Shown: positions 34,211 through 46,109, counted from the first letter of the stretch. The stretch: DNA of 64,000 nt from Cylicocyclus nassatus (GCA_958299035.1 CATQJL010000316.1:28340012-28404011); one strand, 5' to 3'. Numbers and translations: made by a program. Notes: generated by a model from the sequence alone, not told the origin.

Positions 34211-35813
34211 CACAGGTGCGATAAGGTGAGAATGACTACTCCAGGGTGAAGGGGGTCACAGTGGTCGCAGTCCCTCCAGGGTGAAGGGTGTTTCAGTTGA
34301 TCGAGAAATCATAAAATGCCGACCGGGGGGGGGGGGGGGGAAAGGAGAAGGTGATGGTGTTTTCTTATTTTCCAGATAAAAGTCTATCATATTGTCTCTG
34401 CCATCATTGGTTGTCTTTTTACCAAAATGTGAAAATTGATAGAATTGGAACAACCCTATATGTTTTTAAAGTACCATAGAAGATGTGTTTGCGAGAACAT
34501 CTGCTTCGGGAAAGAGGTAGAATTCTTAAGCATTTACGAATTTTTAGAAGAAATTCGTAACTTCTGTAGATGAACAGCAACGTCAGCAATGAAAAGGTTT
34601 TTACAACTATCTTGTCTTCCGCTTTCAGAGAATATATAGCTTGCCTGTAGTCTATTGAAAAAGTGTCTGGTGAAGAGTGTGGGTAGTAATTTCTTAACAT
34701 TTACGAGTTTTTAGGTTAGAAAAATCCGTAACTTCTGTAGATGAACATCTTATACAGCGTGATGGTAACCTTTGGAACCGTCTCATCTTCCGCTTTTAGA
34801 AAATATATACTTTGCCTGGGGTCCCATGCAAAAAGTGCTTGAGTGAAGGGTGTCCTAGTGATTGCTCGAGATTTTCAAGTTTTTGACATAAAAAATTCAT
34901 AACTTTTGAAGAAGATGAACATCTTGTACGCCGAGATAGTCACCATTGGAACCGCCTCGTCCTCCTTTCAGAAAGTATACACTTTGCCTGGGGTCCGTTA
35001 GAAAAAGTGCCGGGTGAAGGGTGGGTGAGACTTTTATAATGGGAGTGCTCAAGTACAGGCTTTTTTACCATTGTAAAAAGTCGTCTACTTGAGCACTCCC
35101 ATTATAAAAGTTTCACCCACCCTTCACCCGGCACTTTTTCTGATGGACCCCAGGCAAAGTATATACTTTCTAAAAGCGGAGGACGAGGCGATTCTAATGG
35201 TGACCGTCTCGGCGTACAAGATGTTCATCTTCAGAAGTTATGAATTTTTTTATGTTAAAAACTCGAAAATCTCCAAAAATTACTAGGACACCCTTCACCC
35301 AGGCACTTTTTTCAACGGACCCCAAACATATTATATATTTTCTGAAGACGGAGGATGAGACGGTTCCAACGGTGACTACATCGGCGTACAATATGTTCAT
35401 CAGCAGAAGTTATTAATTATTTTATGTCAAAAATCGAAAATCCTCAAAAAAACATTAGGACCGTTCACTGCACTTTCTTGAATGGATATCAAACGCTCTA
35501 GATATTTTCTGAGAGCGGAGGACGGAACGGTTCCAATGGCGCCCATCAAGGCGTACAAGATGTTCGACTACAGAAGTTATGAACTTCTTTTTGTTGAAAA
35601 CTCGGAAATCTCCAGAAATCATTACTCACACCCGTCACCAAGCCCTTTTCTCAATAGACTCCTCCTTTCCTATACATAAACAATTCACGTACAAACATCT
35701 TCTTTGCTTAACTCACTGTTGATTATTTTTCTCGGCTTTTGGTGAAGGGGGTCATCTTGGTCCCGGCAGGGGTGAAGGGAGGGTGAGAAAATTCTCACAC
35801 TATCGCACCTGTG
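34211..35813. mobile_element. hAT-like non-autonomous element with an inverted array of ~170-bp units (1603 bp)
   Basis: Terminal inverted repeats CACAGGTGCGATA and TATCGCACCTGTG are flanked by an exact 8-bp target duplication, TATAGCAT (34203-34210 and 35814-35821), as in hAT transposons. Inside, three tandem units of about 170 bp on the left (starting near 34560, 34731 and 34901) face three inverted units on the right (near 35218, 35390 and 35559). The centre is a hairpin at about 35035-35105 (GGGAGTGCTCAAGTA and inverse). A G16 run lies at 34325-34340. There is no transposase. Confidence 0.85.
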
Positions 35814-36424
35814 TATAGCATATTACACTTAATAGATGAGTTGCCATTTACTTTTGGACACATGCAGGTGTAGACCACAGTTGCAAAGATATGTAAAATT
35901 GATGAGCGCAGTATCAAGAGATAACGACAGATATATTAGCATGACTAGGAAGTCACGTTGTGATAGGCCACTCTCGAAGGCAAGGTAGTATTTGAGCTAC
36001 ACGGTTGAACCGCGCACCTAAGTCTCCAGTGCGTTATTTTCGCCTCCACATTTTGTGTGTTTGAGCAGCAAGTAGCGAGTGTTGCATTTAAAACCGAGTA
36101 AGAGATGAGATGAAACTCAAGATGATATTGTAATCACTGTAATTAATAATTAGTCTGTACTTGTGATTAATTGTTAGTTTTTAAGAGAGTTTTCGTGATC
36201 AAGTATTCTAGAGGAAATGTATGTTTACGGAACGACGCAAGAGATAAACAAACAAGTCTTGTAATATCTTTTTGCGGAATACTTTTGACCGAATCAAAGA
36301 GATTTCCAAGCTAACATGACGACTACCGCTAGAACGAATGATCCAGAAAATAGAAAAATCAGGCGTGGGACTGGATATTTTGAGCCTCAATAGCAAATTA
36401 ATCATCCTTTTATGGTTTTAGTAA

Positions 36425-36613
36425 TCACTAAAGCATCAGATATTGCTTGTTTGGGTGAATACGTTGATACAAGCAGCTGCTAAAAGTGCGCTCAACTTGC
36501 TCGAGCTTATCAATAAGTTCCTTCCGACTAGAAATTTAAGCGGAGGTGTTGCATTGAAAAACAGGCAGTGCATAATCTCTTTAGGGTCTAAGCCGAGCGA
36601 ATATAAATTATAA
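36425..36613 (+). CDS. Open frame, unknown; possible exon
   Basis: Open between stops, lacking an ATG start, with a protein-like run LIQAAAKSALNLLELINKF and ending SLGSKPSEYKL before TAA. The opposite strand is also open. The possible acceptor (AGCATCAG) is weak. It could be a terminal exon or chance. Confidence 0.25.
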   Translation, partial: SLKHQILLVWVNTLIQAAAKSALNLLELINKFLPTRNLSGGVALKNRQCIISLGSKPSEYKL

Positions 36614-36646
36614 ATTAAAATATAAATCAATCAATAAATATAAATA

Positions 36647-37568
36647 TTAGGTTGTCCGAAAATCAATGCCCGTTTTGAATTTCAACCGCAGTAAGTCATA
36701 CACCTCTCACTTCTAAATAAGAAGCAGAGTACCATTCGATAGAGTAAAGCAAGCTCTACAAAATGGCCATCCTCTCATCCATCTCGAGATTCGAACCAAA
36801 AACTAAAAAGACTCAGCAGCCCGAAAAATCGAAAAAAATCGTAACTGATTGTGAGTTCACAAAAATCCTACAAAAATTCTTACTTGCTCATGTAAACATT
36901 ATCCACATAAAACAACTATATACGCCTTTGCCGTTTTCCTCTGTTAGACAAGAAAACGGAGATTTTTGTGCATTTGCTAAAGTCGTGTTGTGTCGTCCCC
37001 ACATAGATAGTTGTATACGACAAGCCTGTAGAAGTACAGATTTAAATTTTCAGCTCTCTACAAGCTTTAGTTCTCGAGAAATACCGAACATAGCTTTCAC
37101 TAGTTATGGTCCAAGCTAAAATTCAAATTTCTCGAGAACTGAAGCTTGTAGAGAGCTGAGAATTTACGTTTGTACTTCTACAGGTTTGTAGTATACAACT
37201 ATCTATGTGGGGACGACACAACACGACTTTGGCAAATGTACGAAAATTTCCGTTTTCTTGTCTAACAGAGGCAAACGGCAAAGGCGTATATAGATATTTT
37301 ATGTGGATAATGTTTACGTGAGCAGGTAAGAATTTTTTTAGGATTTTTGTGAGCTCAGTTACGATTTTTTTCGATTTATCGGGCTGCTGAGTCTTTTTAG
37401 TTTTTGGTTCGAAACTCGAGGTGGATGAGAGCTGTTGCAAAAGCAAGATGGCCTTTTTGTAGAACTTGCTTTACTTTATCGAATGGTACTCTGCATCCTA
37501 TTTAGAAGTGAGGTGTATGACTTATTGCGGTTGAAATTCAAAAGGGCATTAATTTCCAGACAACCTAA
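36647..37568. mobile_element. Long palindromic mariner-type element, family D copy 2 (922 bp)
   Basis: Ends TTAGGTTGTCCGAAAATCAA and, inverted, TTAGGTTGTCTGGAAATTAA, flanked by TA on both sides. Both arms are open on opposite strands (36763-37119 + and 37123-37446 -) and encode near-identical peptides, as expected of a palindrome. Confidence 0.8.
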
Positions 37569-38081
37569 TATATTAATTAATATATAAATATATCAATTAA
37601 CTAATATAAATTTACACGCACATTTAAACAAAGAGTGCATAATGCGTGTTGTTTCAAAGACAATAGGCTCAAGATGAGGAAATCATAAGAATATCGTGAT
37701 TCATACAAGTTAGTATCACTTCTAGTGCTTCGCATCAATAATTTAATTTTCAGAGCTTGAAAACACTTTTTAAACTCTAAATTTTGCAATCTAAACCGAA
37801 AAAAATATGCAGCTTTTTACAGCACTGCAATAAGACGAAGTAAAGTTGTATGAGGGGCACTATCCGATGAAGGAAAGCAAGCACAACAAGACCTTTTGAC
37901 ATTGTATAAATCGCTGTACATAAAACTCAAAAATCGCTCCAGGTTGTTGCAAGAACTAAACAGAATGAATAAAATTAAGCAACGACTGAGAATCGTACTA
38001 AATTCTACATCTGTACATTAGTTGAAAATTCTAGAGATTTTTCTATTTTATTTTTGTATTATGGAAAAAAACAGTATTTAA

Positions 38082-38393
38082 CACATTGACGACTACTTGA
38101 CACGCCTGTTGTGTCAAGCAATGACTACCGCGTGGTACCGCTTGACACACCATGTGTGTCAAGGATTGAATTTTGCTAAAATGACTACTATCTTGAAATA
38201 AACTCACTCCATGAGCTTTCTTTTGCAAAGATTCTAGGCATGACCTCTACCTTTTTTGTCAGCCTTTCAGATCTACGGTAGGTGTACTGTATATGACAGT
38301 ACGCGTAATTATATTTGAGAATTTGGGCTGGTCCGTAAAAAGGCTTTGGTCCCACGAGGCAGACAACTAAAATTCTGCATGGTCGTCAATGTG
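38082..38393. mobile_element. piggyBac-like miniature element (312 bp)
   Basis: Termini CACATTGACGAC and GTCGTCAATGTG follow TTAA on the left (38078-38081) and precede TTGA on the right. Two small internal hairpins repeat the pattern CTTGACACnCC..TGTGTCAAG at 38096-38160. Confidence 0.6.
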
Positions 38394-38556
38394 TTGATGC
38401 TCGCTAAAACTTTTCTCAGTCCATGCTGACCAGTCCATGTAACGAGAAGCAAACAAACACAAGCGCAGTCTAAGGGTCGGCATGCTGACTTGGGCAAGCT
38501 GACAAGATTTTTTTTTTATCTGTTTATTATTTTTTTATCTATTTATTCTGTCTATT

Positions 38557-38866
<310 letters not shown>

Positions 38867-39299
38867 TGGAATTAGGTTCGCAGAAACTTTCTGTCATACT
38901 TTTTCCGAAATTTCTGAAAATTCCTGAAAAATTTCAGAAGTCCTCTAGAAAATTTAAAGTTGATCCATAGGTAGGCCACGTCAGGGCCTACACAACAGTA
39001 CGACTGATGCCACAATTGCACAAATAGCTAGCAAGTTTACAACAACTTTATAAGCATGCTCAAAATTGTCATTTTTGTTTGATCTATTTTCTGCACTCAA
39101 TTGTTTTTCCTATCCCATTATTTTTTGGAACACATTTTCGCATCGTCTTTTATGGCAGCACTTCGGTGCCGCTAGCATGCCAAAAACGAGAGGTGAAAAG
39201 CAAATCAAAAAGCCAAAAGTTTGTCGAAATTTCCTTTCTGTGTGCATTGTGTAGGGTTTAATAGGGGAAGGCTGAAAATAACTTTGTAAATTTTCAAAA

Positions 39300-39530
39300 A
39301 TTGTTCTTCATGTTAAAATGTGAATGTGTATTGACATGGCGCTCGAAATGATTTTTTGATCTTTGGCGAATATGCTCCTGATCACTTCCATAACGCGAGC
39401 GTGGGAAAGACGGAGCTTCATTCGTGTTGACATGATTAAGAGCATGTTCGCGGAAGAGATGCAAAGTCCCGCGCGGAAGTCGAGGTGCTGATGCACCCGA
39501 CACTGCAATTGATAAGCCCTATAATTCACT
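39300..39530. mobile_element. Solo end of family R
   Basis: CACCCGACACTGCAATTGAT, AAGCCCTAT and the upstream GCGGAAGAGATGCAAAGTCC match the right end of the palindrome 51416-52770. Confidence 0.5.
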
Positions 39531-39792
39531 GCGCGGACAAGGTTGGTTAAACATTTCCTGCTCGTAAATTAGTGTCCGGAACGCATCTATAGTAAAGTAT
39601 ATCATCGAAATGATTTTTTGATCTCTTCTCCTTTTTTAACGTCTCAGAAGGCGAAGTAGTTCATAAGGGGCATACTTGAGATTTTCAAGATTAGTTGAAG
39701 GAGACTGCAGCAATGGCGAAGAAAACAAAACTTGAAGATAACCTATAATAGGTTAGCTTCAAAAAAGTCAAAACTCATACTGCTTACTGTTG

Positions 39793-39900
39793 AGCAATAC
39801 CTGCAAAAATGAATAGGCAGATGAAAGGGATGAAAAAGGGGGGGGGGTATGGAAAGCAATACCTGCAAAAATTTATAGGCGGGTGAAGGAGACGAAAAGG
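39793..39900 (+). repeat. Two-copy tandem duplication around a G10 tract
   Basis: AGCAATACCTGCAAAAAT followed by AGGC and GATGAAAnG occurs twice (39793 and 39855), separated by G10 at 39838-39847. Confidence 0.6.
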
Positions 39901-40317
39901 AGTTTTCTTGAAAGAGTAAGTCTATCTATAGAAAGGTAGTCAATTGAATGGACTTTATGTACAGATATGAACGGATTTGTGAGAAATAAGTGTATGGCGA
40001 TGGCTACAATTAGTGTGATTGAAAAATCTCAAGTGTATTATACAGGTAGATGTCAGCAACCCTAGTCCATTACAAGCTTACCTATTTCAACGGGCGTGGC
40101 TTGGGGGAATGCGCACGCCAGGTAAACGGTTTCGCAAAGTGATGTTTCTGAATTACGTAGAAATTATTGAATTATGTCAAACCAGTAAAACTTTATTCAG
40201 CAATTCGCTTTGGCTGACCAGAAATACGAAGACATTCGCGTTACGCAGGAGACATTTCCAGCGCTCAAGCCTAGTCACATTTCAGCCTAGTCACACATTT
40301 CTACTTGATATAATTCA

Positions 40318-40932
40318 CCAGTGCGTCACCTCGTCACCAGAGGTTCGCACTAGCTCTACTATTTCTATGCTTTCCTCGTGCTCGCGTAGTAATGGCTTTG
40401 TCACTCACCGCGCAATGCTGACCATCACGAATGACTGTAAACAACTACTCATTCCAAGTTACTCTATGTAAAATCGGTGACTTTGGAATAAAAAAATGTT
40501 TTTGCAGGTGAACAAATTCGAACTTGAATCGCTTACCAAATTTATTTTGACTCAATGTTCGTCGCGAGGATGATAGGTGAGCTAGACCTCTGAGCGCAAT
40601 CATTGCTTTTTGGCCCGTTTTCGGAGATACATGTTTTGGTGATTTTTTATGCGTAAACCGATGGCTTGCAGATATACATGTCACATTTACTCGCGATTTT
40701 GCAAAAAACCCAAGTACGTCTCCAATTTTTTGGGCCAAAGCCGCGTGGACCTGTTTGATGCGCAGTTTTCGTAGGTTCCACACAGCGAATCCGCTCCAAA
40801 TTATGGACCTACATGCTGTGACATGGGTCGTGCAAAATTGTGGCTGGAGACGTTTGGCAACTCACTCATAAATTTTGTGACAGACAGATATACACACACG
40901 GAGAGACAGACGTAGCGCTTCAATATAAGTCA
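40318..40932 (+). mobile_element. Family K repeat, copy 1 (terminal hairpin, CA-rich tail)
   Basis: Starts with a hairpin (CCAGTGCG..CGCACTAG with CCTC/GAGG stem, 40318-40353). It ends GACAGACAGATATACACACA and TATAAGTCA. Copy 2 begins directly after it. Confidence 0.65.
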
Positions 40933-41622
40933 CCAGTGCGTCACCTCCGTTTTGCGGAGGTTCGCACTGGCTCCCTATCCGTATGCCTTTCTCATGTTCG
41001 CATGAGAATGACTTTGAAACCCACCATGCCATGCTGAACATCACAAATGAATAGTAAACAACTGTTCATTCTTGAAACATCTCTTCGTAAGATCGGTAAT
41101 TTTGAGAGGAAAAAACTTGTCGCAAAGGAACACCTGCGAATTTGATTAGATTACTGAATTTGTTTTGGCTTGGTAGTCGTCATAAGGATAATAGTCACTT
41201 TGAGCTAAATTTCCGTGCAAAATTCTTTCCAAGTCTGAAGGGAAAACCTTGCCAAATCGACTGTCTAAGCGATCACCACTTCTTGGCGCTGTTGTTGCAG
41301 AAAAGCAAACTTTTTGAGCACTTTTTGGGCTAGAATTCATGAGGCGCAGATGTACTTGTCAGGCAAATCATGACTTCGTAAAAAGTCGAATTAATGACCC
41401 AATTTTGCATGCCAAAAGCCGCGTGGGCCCGTTTGACGCGCAGTTTCTAAAGATCCCAAATATCGGATCAGCTTGTGCTTTTGCACTTTATACCTACATG
41501 CTAGGGTGCTATGACTAAAATTTCAGCTCAAAACCTTGCCTACAAAACGCTCTATGAATTTCGTGATAGACAGACATAAACACACACACACAGACAGACA
41601 CGCGCTTTATTATAAGTCATGA
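40933..41622 (+). mobile_element. Family K repeat, copy 2
   Basis: The terminal hairpin 40933-40970 has perfect stems CCAGTGCG/CGCACTGG and CCTCCG/CGGAGG. The body shares CATGCTGAACATCACAAATG and CCGCGTGGGCCCGTTTGACG-like words with copies 1 and 3. The tail is ACACACACACAGACAGACAC, then CGCGCTTTATTATAAGTCAT. Not a classical TIR element; the class is unknown. Confidence 0.7.
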
Positions 41623-41635
41623 TGATACAATAGTA

Positions 41636-42498
41636 GACGTCATCCGTCTAGTCACCTCGGTGCGGTATGTGTTACTGCACAAAAAATTGAAATCCCGGAT
41701 GAGTTTCTGGGGTCCGGCCGTGCCGTACTTGCACCAAGTGCACATAAGGCTAGATTTTGACGCCGAACTGCCTGTTCACTTACTTTGATGCTTTTTTTTG
41801 TTTTTAGCTTAACGCACCGTTCGATTTTCGATGATTTGTCACCTTTTGTCACCTTTTTTGCCAGGTCGTGCGTGCTGTTTCAGATCGAATGCTTCGAAAT
41901 TCATCACTTTTGCATACAAGTGAAAGATGCAGATGAGCATCCTGCAGGAGAATAAGTTTGCCTTCTTCAGCTTCGGGTATCTTTTAGGCAGTACGAGTTT
42001 CAATTCCCTTCTCATTGATATCGAAAATCCTGGTTTTTTGCCGAGTTTTCAATGAGAAGCAGTTTTCAAGTCAAACACAGGATTGCACGGGCATAAAAAA
42101 CCAGAACTTTCGATATCAATAAAAAGGAAATAGACACTAGTACTGCCAAAGGGATACTCTGCGCTTTCTCAATACGACAATACTGAATAAAGTAGACTTA
42201 CTTCAGAATCCTGCGAGTTTGCCCATCTGCTCCCCTTAACTGAAAGCAAAAGTAATAAATTTCGAGATATCTAAAACGGTTTGCAGAACGTATAAAGTGA
42301 CAAATCACCGAAAGTTAGTCGGTGCATGAAGCTAAAAACAAAAAAAGCATTAAAATAAAAGAAACAAGCAGTTTGGCGTCAAAATTCAGCCGTATGTGCA
42401 CATGGTGCGACTACGGCACGGCGGGACCCCAGCACCTCATCTGGGATTTGTTTGTGCAGTAATTCACACCGCGCCGAGGTGACTAGACGGATGACGTC
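41636..42498. mobile_element. Long palindromic element (863 bp)
   Basis: Ends GACGTCATCCGTCTAGTCAC and its exact inverse. Arms of about 400 bp pair inward, including CCGTGCCGT and GATATCGAAA segments, around a centre near 42060. It lies directly after family K copy 2 and ends 12 nt from an exon on the - strand (42511). Confidence 0.78.
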
Positions 42499-42510
42499 CA
42501 TTATACTTAC

Positions 42511-42671
42511 ATGTCCGACCTCCGTTTGACAAGATCCATGCTGTTATTAAAGAAGGCTCCATAATCCTTCCTTGCTATATTGAAAGCTCTAGAAAAATTC
42601 GCCCGGTTATTCGTGCTACGAGCTGTCTGTATTGCACGGCTGACATCTCTGCGTCGTCGTCTTGTCGAGAC
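42511..42671 (-). CDS. Internal exon of an unknown gene
   Basis: 161 nt between the acceptor AATCTCTCTAG and a consensus donor GTAAGTATAA. It starts in phase 0 and leaves two bases. It encodes 53 residues: VSTRRRRRDVSRAIQTARST, then NNRANFSRAFNIARKDYGAF, then FNNSMDLVKRRSD. The other frames are closed. The start is strongly basic (five Arg in a row). The preceding exon 43560-43602 is phase-compatible. I do not recognise the protein. Confidence 0.6.
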
Positions 42672-43559
42672 CTAGAGAGATTACGAACATTTGTGCTATT
42701 CTCCAAAAATTATCCGCGGCAAGATGTAACAAGAGGTCATGAATGAATAGGAGGTGAAGCAACAAGAGAAACATGAAAGTCTAAGTCAGCTCTTGCCGAG
42801 AGAGCCGTTATGTTAACAGACTACCGTATGCGAAGTGAGCCGCTATGTTTACTTTGCGAGAATCATAAGTATCTGGCACTGATCCCATAGATCAGTTTCC
42901 ACAAGGGGTTTACGGGGCCAGTTTTCTGGTCACGGCAATGTATTCGCCTTCAAGTTTCAGTTTCGTGTGTTTTCAGAGGTAAGCCAAGAGGCTTCCAACG
43001 CTTTGCGAGCTATCAATCCGGGCTCGTGCGACAAGGTCTGACTGTTGTAGGGAATTATTTTTTGCCTGGCACTGCCTGCGATACCCACCTTAGCTGCAGA
43101 TAACTTTGACTTATCAAGGCCTTTTAAGTGCTGCTTGGTTTCACCTTTAAAGACCCAAAAATAATCCGTAAAGACTAATAATTGCTATGACTAGATAACT
43201 GGTCCCAAATCAAATTTTCTAAGGGTTTTGGTTCACGAGTTCAGGATCAGATCTAAAGGCACGTGCACCCAAAGTATTGTCAATGACTCTGATGCTTAAC
43301 AGTAGCGGGTCTCCCAACCATATAACTGCCCAACTGTGCTGCCAAAATTATTTCTGAAACGAGCATATCGATTCAAAAGACGGATTCGCCGTTGGCCTCT
43401 CCCTTTTAAGTGGGCGTACGTTCCCATTCACATTTCCTCTGGCAGACAGAAAGGTCAAAAAGTTGATTAACATCTGACAAAAGCGTGAGAGCGCCCAAGT
43501 GATAAGGCGCTCCTCTGCTTTCTGCCCTGCCACCGGCCTGCGGCTGACCCGTGGCTTAC
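42672..43559 (-). other. Intron of the unknown gene, no repeat delimited
   Basis: No inverted termini or other exons seen. A 61-codon - frame at 43348-43533 has no support. Confidence 0.4.
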
Positions 43560-43602
43560 CGTTTCCGTCACGTAGTTCTCGTTACCATGGATTTTAGGGC
43601 AT
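43560..43602 (-). CDS. Small internal exon of the same unknown gene
   Basis: 43 nt between CTTGTTTCAG and GTAAGC. Only one frame is open: one completing base, then CPKIHGNENYVTET, ending in phase 0 to match the exon at 42671. The intron between is 888 nt. An apparent donor farther upstream (43913, CTG before GTAAGTTC) does not join in frame, because it would create TGA. Confidence 0.48.
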
Positions 43603-45502
43603 CTGAAACAAGAATTTTTGGGAGTTTAGTTCCTTTAAGCCTTGATTAAGACTCCGCTACGGAAAAGGTGCGAAAAGAATAAAACTTTTGAAACTAAAGC
43701 TTGAATGGAAGTGCCTTTAAGGGGCTCGCAGAGTAATAAACAGTGACGGCGCTCCGCATACTCCGCATACGTTAGCCTACCCAAGTAACGGCTCGGTAAG
43801 TCCTGGCTTAGGTTTCAAGTCTATGTTGTTGCTCCGCTCCTGTCCATGACACTGGGTTATACTTTGCCCTTGGATAAATGTTTTAGAGAGTAGCACAAAT
43901 ACAAATGTTCGTGAACTTACCAGGCTCTAAGAGAGGCGAGACGCCGAGATACTAGCGATGATGAAAGTTATCATCAGTCTTGGTGGTTTGGTGAAGAAGA
44001 ATATAGCAGTGATCAACTTCATGCCAAGATTCATAAACAAGTGAGTTTGGAGCACTACAATCATTGCCATTGTAGAACTATCCCCTTCAAAGTGAAGAAG
44101 CAATGAAAGCTTTACTCCAAGTGCCAGCTTTGATACAATTCTTTCTACTGAAGACTACGGCCAGCAAATCTTTTTCCTCGGTTACTTGCTCAGATAATGC
44201 CGGGGGCATTGTCCGCAAACTCGCGCTTTTCTGCAGGCAGTCAGCAGTTTTGGGGCGTGACCACCTTCAGCGGGCGGCGCTTCCTTTCCGTCGCATATTC
44301 TGCCGGCGGGAAGCAATACAGCATTTTCTGCAAGCGCTCGGCAAATAATTTCTTTCAGCGAGCGCTGGCAAACTTTCAGCAAGCACTCGGACTTTTTTTA
44401 CGCAGTTTTGAGGTACGCCGAGCAAAAGTGAGACTCTAGGTGGCAGAGGTGCTATCGATGGTTTAATTACTCGAGTTTGTGAGCGGAAGGTACCTACGGG
44501 CTGTGCGGTCCTTCACAAAGGACTGTGCGACCCCCAAAAACTTTGCATATTCTCGCGAAAATTTCGAGAATGCGGCCACTGGGTTGCAACTTATCCATAG
44601 AAAGACCGTAACAGTTTCCCAAGCGTTCGTCTAAAACTTGAAGAAAACTATTCCAAAAGCGGATCGCAAGAAATCAGCGAACTATTTTTTTCCAGTGCCC
44701 GCTTGCTCAAAATTCGCATGGCCGCCTGCCCCCTGCAATTATTCTGAGTGCTTGACCGGCGTTATTTAATGCCGTAAAATCAAGGCAGCTTAGTGAGGCT
44801 GCATTGGCGAATACGAGTTCTTGCTAAACCCATATTTTGAACTTGAATAACTGCACGCAAACTCGTCAAGGTCAGAAACATTGGTCCAGAGCCCATTAGA
44901 CCCTGAGCATAGCTCGCGTGATTATCGTTTATAACTCATCGTAAGGGGTTCCTGAATGTCTGGAAGATAGGGCATTTGATCAGTCTACGAAAGTTATACA
45001 TGCTGTGCTTTTGGGTTGTGCCATCATTGAAGTTGAAGACAATTGGCAAATAGCCAGATTGCGTAACGATTAGAAGCAATGCACAATTCACAATTCATCA
45101 ACTCACAATTCATCCTTCTTTATGGCAAAATTGTTATAATTTTAGCATATAACTACTTTGATTGAATCCTGGACAAGCTTATGATTCCATGGTAAAGTTT
45201 TTGATGACTGTAGTAATTTTCTGTATCTTCTTTCAACAATGACACAAACATTTCTTGCGAATTAAATCCGTTTTGTATCTATCGAATCTGCTTTATTTGA
45301 TAAAAAGGACACCATTGCTGCAACACTGATATGATCGATTGCTCCTTTTGCAAGCGATCATATATTATGGGTGATAACAGCACAGAATGCAGTTTGTCAC
45401 GAACTCATGCTGGCGCAGGGGTCACACGCAGCAAAATCCTTGAGTGGAAGTGGGAAAATTTAACGAGTGGACAAGATCAGTGGCAAGATTCTCGAAGGTA
45501 TT
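43603..45502. other. Mostly unassigned; weak open frames
   Basis: 44190-44410 is GC-rich, with partial repeats of GCGCTCGGCAAA/GCGCTGGCAAA. A 45331 + frame starts MIDCSFCKRSYIMGDNSTEC and runs into the foldback at 45503; it has no donor that I trust. The rest shows nothing. Confidence 0.3.
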
Positions 45503-45975
45503 ATAGCTATTATAAGTTTCTAACAAGGAAAGCGCATGCAATCGATGTGGCCTTTTCAAATGAGACCCATACTGCTTTAAAGAGTATTGCACGGTGATTC
45601 CAAATCTGCCTTCCAAATCCGCCAAGCGCCTCTGGATTTAGACTAAAAAATGAATGCAGAATTTGGGTAAATTTGATTATAAAAATCTTCACAGCGCTCA
45701 AATAAACCAATGTTAAGTGTTAGCATATTAGATAAAATGCATCCATTGCATAAAGGGCTCCGATACTTGACACTGGACTATTTGAGCAAATTTGGGCGAT
45801 TTTGTTCCAGTTTTGCGTTCAATTTTTTGACCTTAAAAACGCCCATAACTCGGCGTCCAGAGCGCTTGGCAGATTTGGAAGGCAGATTTGAAATCACCGC
45901 TTAATGTTCTTTAAAGCAGTATGGTCTCATCTGGAAAGCCCACTTTGACTAAACACGCTTCCCTTGTAAGAAAGA
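45503..45975. mobile_element. Foldback repeat, family P copy 3
   Basis: Left arm AACAAGGAAAGCGCATGCAA, with TGATTCCAAATCTGCCTTCC; right arm GGAAGGCAGATTTGAAATCA through CGCTTCCCTTGT. Centre near 45740. Confidence 0.65.
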
Positions 45976-46109
45976 TTAACACGAAACCTGGTAGTTTGTT
46001 AATTGTTGAACATTTGCAAACAAAAAAACACAAGTCGTACATGTTTTGCAAGTAATGCTGTGTTTTGTCAAAATGAGATACAGCTCATAAATGCAGTAGT
46101 TCTTATATA

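Noticed and set aside
38096..38400. CRISPR-like spaced repeats
   Set aside because: The two CTTGACAC hairpins are internal palindromes of a miniature element; no regular repeat-spacer array exists in the window.
40082..40155. Possible minus-strand exon with GTAAGC donor
   Set aside because: Cannot be joined in frame to the exon at 42511, and no partner was found.
43919..43950. Possible upstream exon of the 43560 gene with donor GTAAGTTC
   Set aside because: Joining it to 43602 creates a TGA, and other frames contain stops.
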